DNA of 64,000 nucleotides from CAWCBH01 sp963793785 (GCA_963793785.1 CAWCBH010000003.1:1364001-1428000), one strand, 5' to 3'. Numbered from the stretch's first letter, positions 54,952 through 63,931 are shown. Made by a program: numbers and translations. The notes: generated by a model from the sequence alone, not told the origin.

Positions 54952-56082
54952 GCCCTGACCATCGATCGGGCCGCCGTGGTCCCGGCCGTTCGGACGACCT
55001 CGGCGATCTCGGTCACCCGACGGGTCCCGTCCAGGTGTCTCTCCAGGTGCACGACGAGATCCAGGCCCCGCTGCACCTGCTCGCGTACGGCGTCGTGCGG
55101 CAGTCCGACTCCGGCCATCAAAGCCAGGGTTTCGAGGCGGCGCAGTGCGTCGACCGGCGAGTTGGCGTGCACGGTCGAAAGCGCCCCTTCGTGGCCCGTG
55201 TTGAGCGCCGTGAGCAGATCGAGGGCCTCCGGGCCCCTCACCTCGCCGATCACGATCCGGTCCGGTCGCATGCGGAGGGCGTTTCGCAGCAGATCGCGGA
55301 TCGACACCTCCCCCCTGCCCTCGACACTCGCGGGCCGGCTCTCCAGTCGCACGACGTGGGGCTGCATCAGGCGCAGCTCGGCAGCGTCTTCGATCGTCAC
55401 CACACGCTCGCGCGGCGAGATGAAGCTCGACAAGGCATTTAGGAGCGTCGTCTTGCCCGACCCGGTCCCGCCGCTGACGAGGATGCTGCGGCGCTCCGCC
55501 ACGGCGGCCTCGAGCAGATCCCGCATGCCGCTGTCGAGGGTTCCCAGCTCCAGCAGACGATCAGGACCGGGCCGCTCAGAGCTGAAGCGGCGAATCGAAA
55601 CCGCCGGCCCGTCGACCGAGAGCGGCGGGATGACGACGTTGACCCGGGACCCGTCGGCGAGGCGTGCGTCGACCATCGGGCTGAGCTCGTCCACTCGTCT
55701 GCCCAGCGGGCGCCAGAATCCGCTCGATCGCGTTTCGCAGCGATTCCTCATCGGGGAACCGCACCTGTGTCTCCTCGATGCGCCCCATGCGTTCCACGAA
55801 GACGCAGCCCGGGCCGTTGATCATCACCTCCTCCACCCGCGGGTCCTCCATCAGCTCGTCGATCGGCCCGAGCCCGGCCGTCTCGCGAAGGATTCGCGCC
55901 TCCAGGGCGGCTTGGTCCGCGGCACCCAGGAGCGCCGCATCGGCAGCGACCAGCTCCCGCACCGCCGCGGCGACGTCAGTGCGAGGCGGCCGGCCGCCGG
56001 CCGCCTCCGTCCGCCAGCTCTCGATTAGCCGCTCTCGGAGATCGGCCGCCATTTGGTCGAGGTCACGCTCCCGAGGGTCCAC
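54948..56082 (-). CDS. tadA: Tad pilus motor ATPase TadA/CpaF (one-base frameshift)
   Basis: 377 residues after removing one extra base near 55709. The GTG at 56082 gives an N-terminal helical part, then GLGPIDELMEDPRVEEVMINGPGCVFVER. The next frame continues RVDELSPMVDARLADGSRVNVVIPPL, Walker A SGGTGSGKTTLLNALSSF, IEDAAELRLMQPHVVRLESR, MRPDRIVIGEVRGPEALDLL and TALNTGHEGALSTVHANS. A secretion ATPase of the CpaF class powering Flp pili or secretion. First of tadA-tadB-tadC. Confidence 0.92.
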
Positions 56083-56131
56083 TTCGACTCAAGCCAAACG
56101 AGTGCCGATGTCTCCCCCGCACACACGGCGC

Positions 56132-56137
56132 TAGGCT
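56132..56137 (+). promoter_or_regulatory. -10 box of a probable leaderless promoter
   Basis: TAGGCT ends 7 bases before the ATG at 56145. The GGAG that follows touches the ATG and is too close to act as a normal ribosome site. Confidence 0.4.
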
Positions 56138-56144
56138 GGCGGAG

Positions 56145-56681
56145 ATGGCGACTGTCGAGGTCCGCCAGGCCGACATCACCACCCTCCCGGTCGACGCGAT
56201 CGCCAACGCTGCGAACACCGAGCTTCGCCACGGAGGCGGGGTCGCCGGGGCGATCTCCCGGGCCGGCGGACCAGAGATCCAGCGCCAGAGCGACGAGCTC
56301 GCCCCGATCGGACTTGGCGATGCGGTCGCCACAGAGGCGGGGGAGCTGCCGTCGAGGTGGGTGATCCACGCCGCGACGATGGAGCTGGGCGGGCCGACCT
56401 CAGAGGATGCGATCCGCCGCGCAACTGCCAGCACCTTGCGAGTCGCAGACGAGCTTGGAGCCGATTCGCTGGCGTTGGTCGCCTTCGGAACCGGCGTCGG
56501 CGGCTTCCCGCTCGACCGCGCGGCGCTGATCGAGGTGGAGGAGGTCAACCGGCATCTCGACCAGGGCTCGGCGCTGGAGCGAATCGTTTTCGCGGTCCAC
56601 GACCAACGGGCTCGACTGGCCTTCGAGGAGGCATTGGTCGAGCTAGCCACGGGCTACGGGTTGGGGCGAGTGTGCAGTTGA
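56145..56681 (+). CDS. Macro-domain protein (ADP-ribose binding)
   Basis: 178 residues, one macro domain. Seen: the start VRQADITTLPVDAIANAANTEL, loop 1 HGGGVAGAISRAGG, DAVATEAGELPSRWVIHAATM, and loop 2 AFGTGVGGFPLDRAA, the two loops that hold ADP-ribose. Relatives bind ADP-ribose or remove it from proteins or O-acetyl-ADP-ribose. No ADP-ribosyltransferase gene is adjacent. It lies on the opposite strand inside a Tad locus, so it is probably an independent gene. Confidence 0.92.
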   Translation: MATVEVRQADITTLPVDAIANAANTELRHGGGVAGAISRAGGPEIQRQSDELAPIGLGDAVATEAGELPSRWVIHAATMELGGPTSEDAIRRATASTLRVADELGADSLALVAFGTGVGGFPLDRAALIEVEEVNRHLDQGSALERIVFAVHDQRARLAFEEALVELATGYGLGRVCS

Positions 56682-56701
56682 CCGCAATATCTCCGGTCAA
56701 C
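56677..56701. terminator. Inverted repeat over the macro-gene stop
   Basis: GTTGACCG and CGGTCAAC are perfect 8-bp arms around a 9-base loop; the left arm contains the TGA stop at 56679. No T-run follows. A Rho-independent terminator is doubtful; a protein site is also possible. Confidence 0.4.
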
Positions 56702-56709
56702 GGCAATCT

Positions 56710-56731
56710 CGCCGGCGAATCAGCGCCGGCG
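56710..56731. terminator. GC-rich hairpin between convergent genes
   Basis: CGCCGGCG occurs twice around AATCAG, giving an 8-bp stem and a 6-base loop. It covers the stop of the minus-strand small gene, where two convergent genes meet, and fits a bidirectional transcription stop without a U-run. Confidence 0.4.
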
Positions 56732-56902
56732 CGGGTCTAGCCTGAGCAGGCCAGCGCTACAAGCGCCGGTCAGCGCCAATCCGGCTACGAAGCTCGCGTC
56801 GTTGCCCCAGCCATCCGTCAGCACGGGGACGAGCACGTAGGCGATCCCCGTGAAGAGTCCCCAGACCAACAGCCCGACGAGGGTCCACCGCAACGCCTGC
56901 AC
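56720..56902 (-). CDS. Small hypothetical membrane protein
   Basis: 60 residues with two hydrophobic helices (LRWTLVGLLVWGLFTGIAYVLVPV and FVAGLALTGACSAGLLRL) and a basic tail LDPRRR. No ribosome site stands out. It follows cpaB in the same direction. No family recognised; a small accessory membrane protein or a chance frame. Confidence 0.4.
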   Translation of the reverse strand: MQALRWTLVGLLVWGLFTGIAYVLVPVLTDGWGNDASFVAGLALTGACSAGLLRLDPRRR

Positions 56903-56960
56903 GCATTTCGCATCGGCCCCGCCGAGGCAAACCTTGAGGCGACGATCTCGGACCCCCGAG

Positions 56961-57637
56961 TCACGGTCGCGCTCGCAACAGCGTCACCTGGCGGGCGAAG
57001 TTCTCGGCCTCGATCAGCTCCAGCGCCTGCCGCCGCGTCAGGCCGAGAATGGCTGTCCGCCGTCGACCCCGGCCCCGCCGAGGGGGCCGACAGCTCGAGC
57101 CCGAGCAGCGGCACCCGGGAGGCGGCGACATAGGTTCGGCCCCGTGCCGGTGCTGCTTGGCTCGCTGGTGACGACGACGTCAACCGTCGCATCCCTTGCC
57201 GCCAGATCTGTTCGAGACGAGGGCCTCGGCGCCGCTGACCGTGATCTGCACGGGGCGCTTTCCCCGCCTAAGCCGGGCGGCAGCAGCCGGCCGTGGCTTT
57301 CGGGGCGCTCGCAGTAGCGCGCCGGTGACGTAGGAGCCCGGGAGTGATCGCGAAGCGAGGCTGCAGCCCGATCGCCTGCTGCGGGCGGCGGAAGGCGCCG
57401 GACGGGATGAAGCGGGTCGGGAATCCGACGCACCTCGAGCGCCGACTCGAGGTCGGCGGGCATGATCGTCCGACCCCGCTCGATCGGCGCAGCCGCCACG
57501 ACCACCGGCCGTAAGGGCCCAAACCTTCGCGCGACGCTGGTCCCGTAGCCCTGCGTGATCGCGGCCGCCATGACCGCGGCGACGATCGCGACCAGCGCGA
57601 ATAGGAGCGCGCGACGCCGACGGTTGACCGGCGCCAT
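56961..57637 (-). CDS. cpaB: CpaB/RcpC-like SAF-domain pilus protein (several frameshifts)
   Basis: The ATG at 57637 gives MAPVNRRRRALLFALVAIVAAVMAAAI, a single N-terminal anchor, then a SAF domain: RPVVVAAAPIERGRTIMPADLESALEVRRIP, FIPSGAFRRPQQAIGLQPRFAIT, GSYVTGALLRAP. Further on, in shifting frames: KRPVQITVSGAEAL, ATVDVVVTSEPSSTGTG, YVAASRVPLLGLEL and finally LTRRQALELIEAENFARQV to the stop at 56961. At least five indels are needed, about 225 residues in all. CpaB assembles the outer part of Flp pili. Confidence 0.75.
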
Positions 57638-57646
57638 CGTCGCCGA

Positions 57647-58369
57647 TCAGGCGGCGCGCAGGCCGCCGGAGGGAGCGAGCGGAAGCTCCAGCACCGCCAC
57701 GGATCCTTGCTCGGAGCGCTGCAGCGCGAACCGTCCCCCGTGAGACGCGGCAACCTCGCGCACCACGTCGAGGCCGTGACCGCGCCGCCGGCCCCCGGTC
57801 AGCCGTGAGATTGCCTCGCGTGGCGTCTCCATGCGCGGACTGGGCCGCGAGGCGATGCCGCTGTCGAGGACCGCGACGCGAACTCGTCCCTCCCTGACCC
57901 CCGCGTCGACCACCACCGAGGGGCCGCCGTGCTCGAGAGCGTTGACGATCAAGTTGTCGATCGCTTGCGCCAGGGCGCTGGGCTCGGCGATCACCATCGC
58001 ATCCGAGCGCAGCCGCAATTCCAGTGATCCGCCGCTGAGGGCTGCTCGTCCCCGCCAGCGTGCCACCGCCGCTTCCAACAGCCCCCGGCAGCCCACCGGC
58101 AGCCGATCCCTCGGGCACGGTCCGCCGTTGACCTCTGCGTCGAGCCGGGCAAGCGCGGCGATCGCGAGATCCAGCGTCCCGGCCAGGCGCTGCCCCGCGG
58201 ATCCCGGCAGCGCCAGGACCAGACCCTGAAGAGGCCGGCGCAACTCGTGCAGCGCCCTGTTGATGGCCGAGCGTCGGCGGACGCCGTTGACGCCCTGCCC
58301 GGCGAGCGCAATCGCAAGCATCGCCGAGATCGGCCAGCCCGCGGCCACCGTTTGGGCCAGAGTCCTCAT
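57647..58369 (-). CDS. Short sensor histidine kinase
   Basis: 240 residues. One membrane helix (about 12-27) and no sensor domain, then the H-box with His 41 (INRALHELRRPLQGLVLAL), an N-box (AQAIDNLIVNALEHGG), DSG, and the G2 box (RRGHGLDVVREVAASHGG). HisKA/HATPase layout. The ATG at 58369 overlaps the response-regulator stop (ATGA), so they form a two-component pair. It may control the Tad genes that follow, which is inference from position. Confidence 0.86.
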   Translation of the reverse strand: MRTLAQTVAAGWPISAMLAIALAGQGVNGVRRRSAINRALHELRRPLQGLVLALPGSAGQRLAGTLDLAIAALARLDAEVNGGPCPRDRLPVGCRGLLEAAVARWRGRAALSGGSLELRLRSDAMVIAEPSALAQAIDNLIVNALEHGGPSVVVDAGVREGRVRVAVLDSGIASRPSPRMETPREAISRLTGGRRRGHGLDVVREVAASHGGRFALQRSEQGSVAVLELPLAPSGGLRAA

Positions 58370-59061
58370 CCTTCGATCAGCCTGTAGCCGACGCCCCAGC
58401 AATTGACGACGAACCGACCATGGTCGGGGTCGAGCTTTCGCCGCAAGCGACTTGCATGGGAGTCGAGCGTCCGGGTTCGACCCAGCGAGCGGTAGCCCCA
58501 GACGTCGCGCAGGAGCTCCTCCTTGGAGAAGACGCGGGTCGGGTCGGAGGCCAGCGCCCGCAACAGCGCGAACTCCTTGTTGGAGAGCGCGCACCTGCCG
58601 GTCGCCGACCCGGACCTCGCGGCGGGCTGGATCGACGGTGATCTCGCCGACTCGACAGGGGCCTTCGCGGCGATCTGTGCGGCGCCGCAACACCGAGCCG
58701 ATCCGCGAGCGCAGCTCGGGGTAGTGGAACGGCTTGACCAGATAGTCGTCGGCGCCCGCCTCGAAGCCCGCGAACCCGGTCATCGCAGCTGCCCCGGCCG
58801 GTGACCACGATCACCGGCAGATCGGGGTCGAACCGGGCGGCCACGCCGTCGGCGCCGCGGATCTCGCGCAAGACGTCCAGGCCGGCCGCGTCGGGCAGCA
58901 GCAAGTCGAGCACCAGGAGGTCGGGCTGCTTATAGGTGCAAAGGCGCAGCGCGTCGGAGGCGCTCGGGGCGGGCAGGGCCGCGAAGCGGTCTGCGGTCAG
59001 GTGATCGCAGAGCAGCTCGAGGGTCGGCTGTGTCGTCTTCGCAGACGACGACGGTCGCGAT
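58366..59061 (-). CDS. OmpR/PhoB-type response regulator (three frameshifts)
   Basis: Receiver plus winged helix, about 230 residues. In order: TVVVCEDD (acidic pocket), LLCDHLTADRFAALPAP, the phospho-acceptor Asp in LLVLDLLLPDAAGLDVLREIRG, VIVVTGRGS, GFEAGADDYLVKPFHYPELRSRI with the conserved Lys, then ITVDPARREVRVGDRQV, NKEFALLRALASDPTRVFSKEELLRDVWGY and LDSHASRLRRKLDPDHGRFV. Extra bases lie near 59035, 58763 and 58598. No usual start codon stands before TVVVCEDD, so the start is approximate. Confidence 0.85.
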
Positions 59062-59087
59062 CTCTGTCCGCTCGGGAAGCAGCGCTG

Positions 59088-59425
59088 CTAAGCGGTGCCG
59101 CCGGCAAACCTCTCCCCCCTCGGCGCCAGCTCCAGCACGGCCGCGGCGGAGCGACAGCGAAGGATCCGCCGGGAAGGGACGGCGAGAAATCGCTCGAACC
59201 ACTCCCCCGCCAGGATCGAGGAAGAAGACATCGAGCGGAAACCGCATCCCGAATGTGTGGACGCTGCGACAGCCGGGGATCAGCAGGCCTCCAGCGGCCC
59301 GCTCGACCGCCAACCCGGCCAGCCCCAGCAACCGCGCCCGGCGGTCCACCGCGATCGGCACCTCCTCACCGAGGATCCGGGTCCGGGGCAGGCGGCGAAG
59401 CCGCCGGGAGGTCGGGGGGCGGCAC
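59088..59425 (-). CDS. DUF192 family protein (one-base frameshift, start uncertain)
   Basis: About 110 residues. Seen: LPRTRILGEEVPIAVDRRARLLGLAGL, AGGLLIPGCRSVHTFGMRFPLDVFFLDPGG, then after an extra base near 59199 ERFLAVPSRRILRCRSAAAVLELAPRGERFAGGTA and the stop at 59088. The HTFGMRFPLDV core is diagnostic of DUF192. No in-frame ATG or GTG is seen where the family starts, so the 5' limit is a guess. DUF192 genes often sit beside Tad/Flp pilus genes. Confidence 0.78.
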
Positions 59426-59545
59426 TGAAGGGCAAGCCCTCGGCACTCGAAAGCTCTCCCCGGATGGCCGGTGGACCGGGGAGGCGCAACGGATCGCCCG
59501 CGGTGCAAACGCTCGTTCAGGGCAGACACCGGTGCCTCACGCGGA

Positions 59546-59551
59546 TACGAT
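59546..59551 (+). promoter_or_regulatory. -10 box of a probable leaderless promoter
   Basis: TACGAT ends 7 bases before the ATG at 59559, the spacing of a leaderless transcript. This is why 59559 was preferred over the ATG at 59550. Confidence 0.4.
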
Positions 59552-59558
59552 GCTCGTA

Positions 59559-60080
59559 ATGATGCGGGCCCTGCAGCGGAGGGATCCGCCTCCGCCGTCA
59601 GGCCCCCCAATCGTGGAAAAGAAGACCACTCGCAGAGGCAACTACGAATCGGGCTCGGACTACGTCCTCGAGTACGGCGAGCTCCGGTTCTCCTTCAACG
59701 AAGAGGACTTTGCCCAGCGGGTCGAGCAAGCGGCGGTGAAGCTCGGCTTCGTCGGCCAGGGGCTCTCCGGCGAAGAGCTGGAGGATCTCCTCGACCTCGC
59801 GGTCAGCGGCGAGATCTCCGAGCCCTCCTCGCCGCTCGGCGAGCACATCAACGAGAACTGGGACGACCTCGTCGGGCCTGCCAACCGCAGCCTCGTGCAC
59901 TGGATCCGCCGCCTCGTCTTCCGCGGCGCCTGGCTTGACCAGCGGGTCAAGGAGGGCGAGCTCGACGTCGCCTTCGACGAGACCAGCCAGACCTTCGGCT
60001 ACGTGCAGCCGGACCGCGGCTCGGAGCTGATCGAGCTCTCCAAAGAGCCGTCCTGGAAGCGGATCGCCTACCGGCGTTGA
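59559..60080 (+). CDS. Hypothetical protein
   Basis: 173 residues, soluble, acidic. Core: GSDYVLEYGELRFSFNEEDFAQRVEQAA, a helical stretch with LSGEELEDLLDLAVSG, and DETSQTFGYVQPDRGSELIEL near the end. No known domain. Starts at 59550, 59559 or a GTG at 59611 are possible. Clean reading frame and amino-acid composition support coding. Divergent from the DUF192/response-regulator operon and convergent with the Rho-like gene. Confidence 0.65.
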   Translation: MMRALQRRDPPPPSGPPIVEKKTTRRGNYESGSDYVLEYGELRFSFNEEDFAQRVEQAAVKLGFVGQGLSGEELEDLLDLAVSGEISEPSSPLGEHINENWDDLVGPANRSLVHWIRRLVFRGAWLDQRVKEGELDVAFDETSQTFGYVQPDRGSELIELSKEPSWKRIAYRR

Positions 60081-60086
60081 TGGCGG

Positions 60087-60134
60087 GCCGGCGCGGTTAG
60101 CGCCGGCACAAGCAGGTCAGGCGCCGAAGGCGCC
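60087..60134. terminator. Two hairpins between convergent genes
   Basis: First stem: GCCGGCGC and GCGCCGGC (60087-60107, loop GGTTA). Second: GGCGCC twice around GAA (60120-60134). They fill most of the 58-base gap between two convergent genes. Neither has a U-run, so they probably act as structural or Rho-assisted stops. Confidence 0.5.
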
Positions 60135-60138
60135 GCAA

Positions 60139-61501
60139 TTACAGCGCCGATAGAAGGTCGGCGTTCGACGCCGATCCTTCGATCCGCTCCCGCAGCAGCG
60201 CCGCCGCCTCAGCGGGTTCGAGCCCGTGGATGGCCGCGCGCAGCCGCCGCGCAGCGGCCAGCTCGGTTTCGTCGCGCAGCGTCTCCTCCCCGGTCACCGA
60301 CGACCGCGAGGCGTCCAGCGCCGGGACGATCCCCGCCGCCGCCAGCCCCGCGTCCAGCGCCAGGGTCGCGTTCTCGGTCGTCTCCACTGCCTCGAGGACG
60401 CCGTCGCCCTCGCCGGCCAAGACCGTGGCCACCACGGTCAGCGACCCGCTTCCCTCCTCCTCCAACTCGCGGCCGGCGCCGAAGAATCGCTTCACGGCGG
60501 CCGAGTCGCGGCTGGCCACTCCGAGCCTGGTCAGCGAATCGATCACGAGAACGACGTCCTCGCCCAGCTCGACCCGGCGCTTGGCCCGCGCCAGAGCCAG
60601 CTCGGCATGGCGGAGCTGGTCGCCAACCTCGAGGTCGGCAGCGGCCGCAGCGATTTCCACGCCCGGCGCGCCGCGCCGCCAGGTCGGTGATCTCCTCCGG
60701 CCGCTCGTCGACGAGCAGGACGACGACCCCAGGCGCCTCCGGTGCGGCGGCGATGGCGGCGACCAGACCGCGAAGCAGGGTCGTGCGCCCGGAGCGCGGC
60801 TCGGCCCGTACCAGCAGCCGCTGGCCGTATGCAAGCGGCGCCAGCAGGTCGGCGGCCCGGGTCAGGACGTCGCCGGAGTCGATCTGCATCGCCAATCGCC
60901 GGTGCGGGGCGACCGGCGTCAGCTTCTCGATCCCTCCTTTGCGCTCCTCGACCGGTTCGGCGCCGTTGACCCGCTCGACCCGGATCAGGGCCGGATGGCG
61001 CTCGCCGCGCCGCGATGGGCGGGCGGGCCCGGCGATCTCATCCCCGGCGCGAAGCTCGCAGCGGCGGATCTGCGACGCCGACACGTAAACGTCCTCAGCG
61101 GTCGAGTCCAGCCCTTCGAGCCGCAACAGCCCGTGGCCCTGGGGCAGCACGTCGAGCACCCCGGTGACCGGCTCTCCCGCCTCGTCGGCGATGGCCTCCT
61201 TGGACTCCGGAGCCTCGGCGTCTGAATCGACCTCATCCGTCTCTGCCCCCGTGGCCTGCTCGGCCTTCGGGCGGCGCGGGCGGCGTCGCCGCGGCGGCCG
61301 CTCGCGGGCCGCCGCCGGCTTCGGCTCCTCGGCGGCCTGGGGCTCATCGCCCCCTGCGTCGGCCTGCTCGTCGGCACCCCGCACCAGCAGCTCCTCGACC
61401 AGCTCGTCGCGGCGCAGCATCCGGAAGCGGGGCACGCCCGAGCGCGCCGCAAGCTCGTGCAGCTCAGCAAGGTGCTTCGTTTCCAGTTCGGCCTTGGTCA
61501 T
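60139..61501 (-). CDS. Rho-like transcription termination factor with degenerate ATPase motifs (one-base frameshift)
   Basis: 453 residues after removing one base near 60675. Rho_N domain (about 1-40), acidic/basic linker, RNA-binding cold-shock-like domain (about 108-190, GVLDVLPQGHGLLRLEG), then a RecA-like domain with LTPVAPHRRL, DERPEEITDL, VLVIDSLTRLG and KRFFGAGRELEEEGSGSLTVVATVL. Walker A reads AEPRSGRTT, with Arg replacing the GKT lysine. The arginine-finger stretch RSGTRKEEL is RSSVTGEET, and the Q-loop is about 10 residues short. It may be a Rho paralog without normal ATPase. No rpmE follows it. Confidence 0.82.
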
Positions 61502-61558
61502 CTCAGCGCGAGCGGCCCAGCCGTCGCGGGGCGGCAGCTTAACGGGGGTTGCGCTGCC

Positions 61559-62251
61559 TCAGTGGGCCGCGAGCCGCTTCTCGGTCAGGCGCCGAAGCCA
61601 CTCGCCGAACTCCGGCCGCGACTCCCAGTCGGCGCGGAACTTCTCCGCGCCCGCGGTCGTCAGCGGGTGGTCGAGCATCTGGTGCAGGACCTTGGCCGGC
61701 ACGGTCGCGATCTCACAGCCCAGCCGGGCCGCGGCGACGATGTGCTCGGGGTGGCGGATCGAGGCGGCGATGATCTCCGAGGTCATTCCGCCGGCGCGCA
61801 GGGTGTCGGCGATCTCCTCGACGACCACCGTCGAGTCGATCGAGATGTCGTCGAGGCGGCCCATGAAGCAGGAGACGTAGGTCGCGCCCGAGGCCGCCGC
61901 GAGCAGCGCCTGGTTGGGCGAGAAGACGAGCGTCATGTTGACCGGGATGCCGTCGTCGGTCAGCTCCTTGGTCGCCGCCAGGCCCTCCTTGTTGAACGGG
62001 ACCTTGACGGTGACGTGCTCGTGCAGCTCCCGCAGCGCCCGGCCCTCGTCGACCATCCCCTCGACGTCCTGGGAGACGACCTCGGCCGAGACCGGACCGT
62101 GAACCAGGTCGCAGATCCGCCGGATGATCTCCTCCGGCTCGCCGTCTTCCTTGGCGAGCAGCGAGGGGTTGGTGGTGGCGCCGGAGAGGATGCCCCAGGA
62201 GGCGATCTCCTCGACCTCTGCAACTGACCCTGTGTCGATGAAAAGTCTCAT
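61559..62251 (-). CDS. tal: Transaldolase / fructose-6-phosphate aldolase family
   Basis: 230 residues, the short TalC/FSA-type barrel. Seen: MRLFIDTGSVAEVEEIASWGILSGATTNPSLLAK, EVVSQDVEGMVDEGRAL, the Schiff-base Lys in VTVKVPFNKEGLAATKEL, MTLVFSPNQALLAAASGATYVSCFMGRLDD. Either transaldolase in the pentose phosphate pathway or FSA; these cannot be separated by motif alone. Starts 4 bases after glpD ends. Confidence 0.92.
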   Translation of the reverse strand: MRLFIDTGSVAEVEEIASWGILSGATTNPSLLAKEDGEPEEIIRRICDLVHGPVSAEVVSQDVEGMVDEGRALRELHEHVTVKVPFNKEGLAATKELTDDGIPVNMTLVFSPNQALLAAASGATYVSCFMGRLDDISIDSTVVVEEIADTLRAGGMTSEIIAASIRHPEHIVAAARLGCEIATVPAKVLHQMLDHPLTTAGAEKFRADWESRPEFGEWLRRLTEKRLAAH

Positions 62252-62255
62252 GGAC

Positions 62256-63929
62256 CTAGGTTAGCTCGCCCTGGTCGATGCCTTCCTCGGCCGCGGCGCC
62301 GACCCAGGCCTCCGCCTCGGCGCCGACGCGCTTCTTCGACCAGCCGAGCTCGCCGCCGATCGCCGCCGCAACCGGTCGCACGGACTCCGCATCGCGAAGC
62401 TGCGGCGCGGCGAGCAGCCCCAGCCGCGTCCGCCGCAGCAGCAGATCGGCGACCGAGCGCACCTGCTCGAGGCGTGCCGCGATCACCGCCTCGGCCAACA
62501 GGTCGGGGCGCCCGGGGACGATCGGCGCCGCCAGCTCCGGGCGCTCGCGGGCGAGGTCGAGGACAGCACGCGCGGCGTGCCCGTAGCGAAAGGCGAGCTG
62601 GCGCACCGCTTCCTCGCCGACCCCGTCGGGAGCCCTGAGGTCCTCGGGCGAGGCCTCCATGCCGAGTGGAATCTCCGCGGTCCGGCAGGGAGCCTCGCGG
62701 CCCTCGCGCTCGACCAGCCGATCGACGGTCTGCTTGGCCATCCGCCGCCAGGTGGTCAGCTTGCCGCCGGTGATCGTCAGCATCCCCGAGGAGGTCTCAT
62801 ACAGCTCCGCCTTGCGGGAGATGTCGACCGACTTGCGCGGGTCCCCGGTCGAGATCAGCGGCCGCACCCCTGCGTAGGCGCCGGTGATGTCGGCGGCGCC
62901 CAGCGCGGTGCCGAAGTAGGAGTTGACCGCATCGAGCAGGTACTCGACGTCGGCCTCGGCCGGCTTCGGATGGGCGATGTCGCCGTCGAAGTCGTTGTCG
63001 GTGGTGCCGACCAGGGTGCGCCCGTACCAGGGCAGGGCGAAGATCGTCCGGCTCTCGCCCGCCGGCACGATGCAGGCCCCGCCACCCATCGGCAGCCGCT
63101 CCTCGTCGAGGGTGATGTGGGTGCCGCGACTGGGGGCGATCCGGGGGACGTCCTCCTCCTCGGCCACCTCGGGCCGGATCCGATCGGCCCAGACACCGGT
63201 GGCGTTGATCACGCAGTCGGCCTCGACCTCGATCCGCTCGCCGGACTCTGACTCGGTGAAGGCGACGCCGTCGGCCTTGCCGCCGCTCTCGGTCACCTCG
63301 GTCACCTCGGCTCCGTTCAGCATCACGGCGCCGAAGCGCTCCGCCTCGCCGAGCACCGTCAGCACCAGCCGGGCGTCGTCGGTCTGGCAGTCGTAGAAGA
63401 GGTAGGCCGACTTCGGATCGCGTGCCTTCAGCGACGGGATCAGCTCGGTGACCTCGTCGCCGTCGATCGTCCGATGCCGGTCGGGCGACCAGTAGGCGTC
63501 CTCGTCGGTGTCGCGGGAGGAGCGCATCTCGCGGCGGCTGCGGCCGACGCGGGTGGTCGCCATCACGTCGTACATGTTCAGCCCGATGCCGATCCGCCGG
63601 TCGCGCCGGTCCTCGCCGAGGGTGGGGACGACGAACGGGGTCGGATAGACGAGGTGCGGCGCCAGCTGCACCATCAGCTGGCGCTCCAGCAGCGCCTCTC
63701 GGACCAGCCCGAGGTCGAAGTTCTGCAGGTAGCGGAGGCCGCCGTGGACCATCTTCGAGGAGCGGCTGGAGGTGCCGGCGGCGTAGTCGTCGCGCTCGAT
63801 CAGCGCCACCGAGTAGCCGCGGGTGGCGGCGTCCAGGGCGACGCCGGCCCCGGTGATCCCACCGCCGACGACCAGCACCTCGAAGCGCTGGCCGGCGATC
63901 GCCTCGATCGAGTCTGCACGGGAGAGCAT
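62256..63929 (-). CDS. glpD: Glycerol-3-phosphate dehydrogenase (FAD)
   Basis: 557 residues. Oxidises glycerol 3-phosphate to DHAP, feeding electrons to quinones at the membrane. Seen: FAD motif VLVVGGGITGAGVALDAATRGYSVALIERDDYAAGTSS, KMVHGGLRYLQNFDLGLVREAL, INATGVWAD, PWYGRTLVGTTDNDF and ITGGKLTTWRRMAKQTVD, plus a helical C-terminal domain. Begins two bases after the stop of the upstream partial gene. Confidence 0.95.
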   Translation of the reverse strand: MLSRADSIEAIAGQRFEVLVVGGGITGAGVALDAATRGYSVALIERDDYAAGTSSRSSKMVHGGLRYLQNFDLGLVREALLERQLMVQLAPHLVYPTPFVVPTLGEDRRDRRIGIGLNMYDVMATTRVGRSRREMRSSRDTDEDAYWSPDRHRTIDGDEVTELIPSLKARDPKSAYLFYDCQTDDARLVLTVLGEAERFGAVMLNGAEVTEVTESGGKADGVAFTESESGERIEVEADCVINATGVWADRIRPEVAEEEDVPRIAPSRGTHITLDEERLPMGGGACIVPAGESRTIFALPWYGRTLVGTTDNDFDGDIAHPKPAEADVEYLLDAVNSYFGTALGAADITGAYAGVRPLISTGDPRKSVDISRKAELYETSSGMLTITGGKLTTWRRMAKQTVDRLVEREGREAPCRTAEIPLGMEASPEDLRAPDGVGEEAVRQLAFRYGHAARAVLDLARERPELAAPIVPGRPDLLAEAVIAARLEQVRSVADLLLRRTRLGLLAAPQLRDAESVRPVAAAIGGELGWSKKRVGAEAEAWVGAAAEEGIDQGELT

Positions 63930-63931
63930 CG

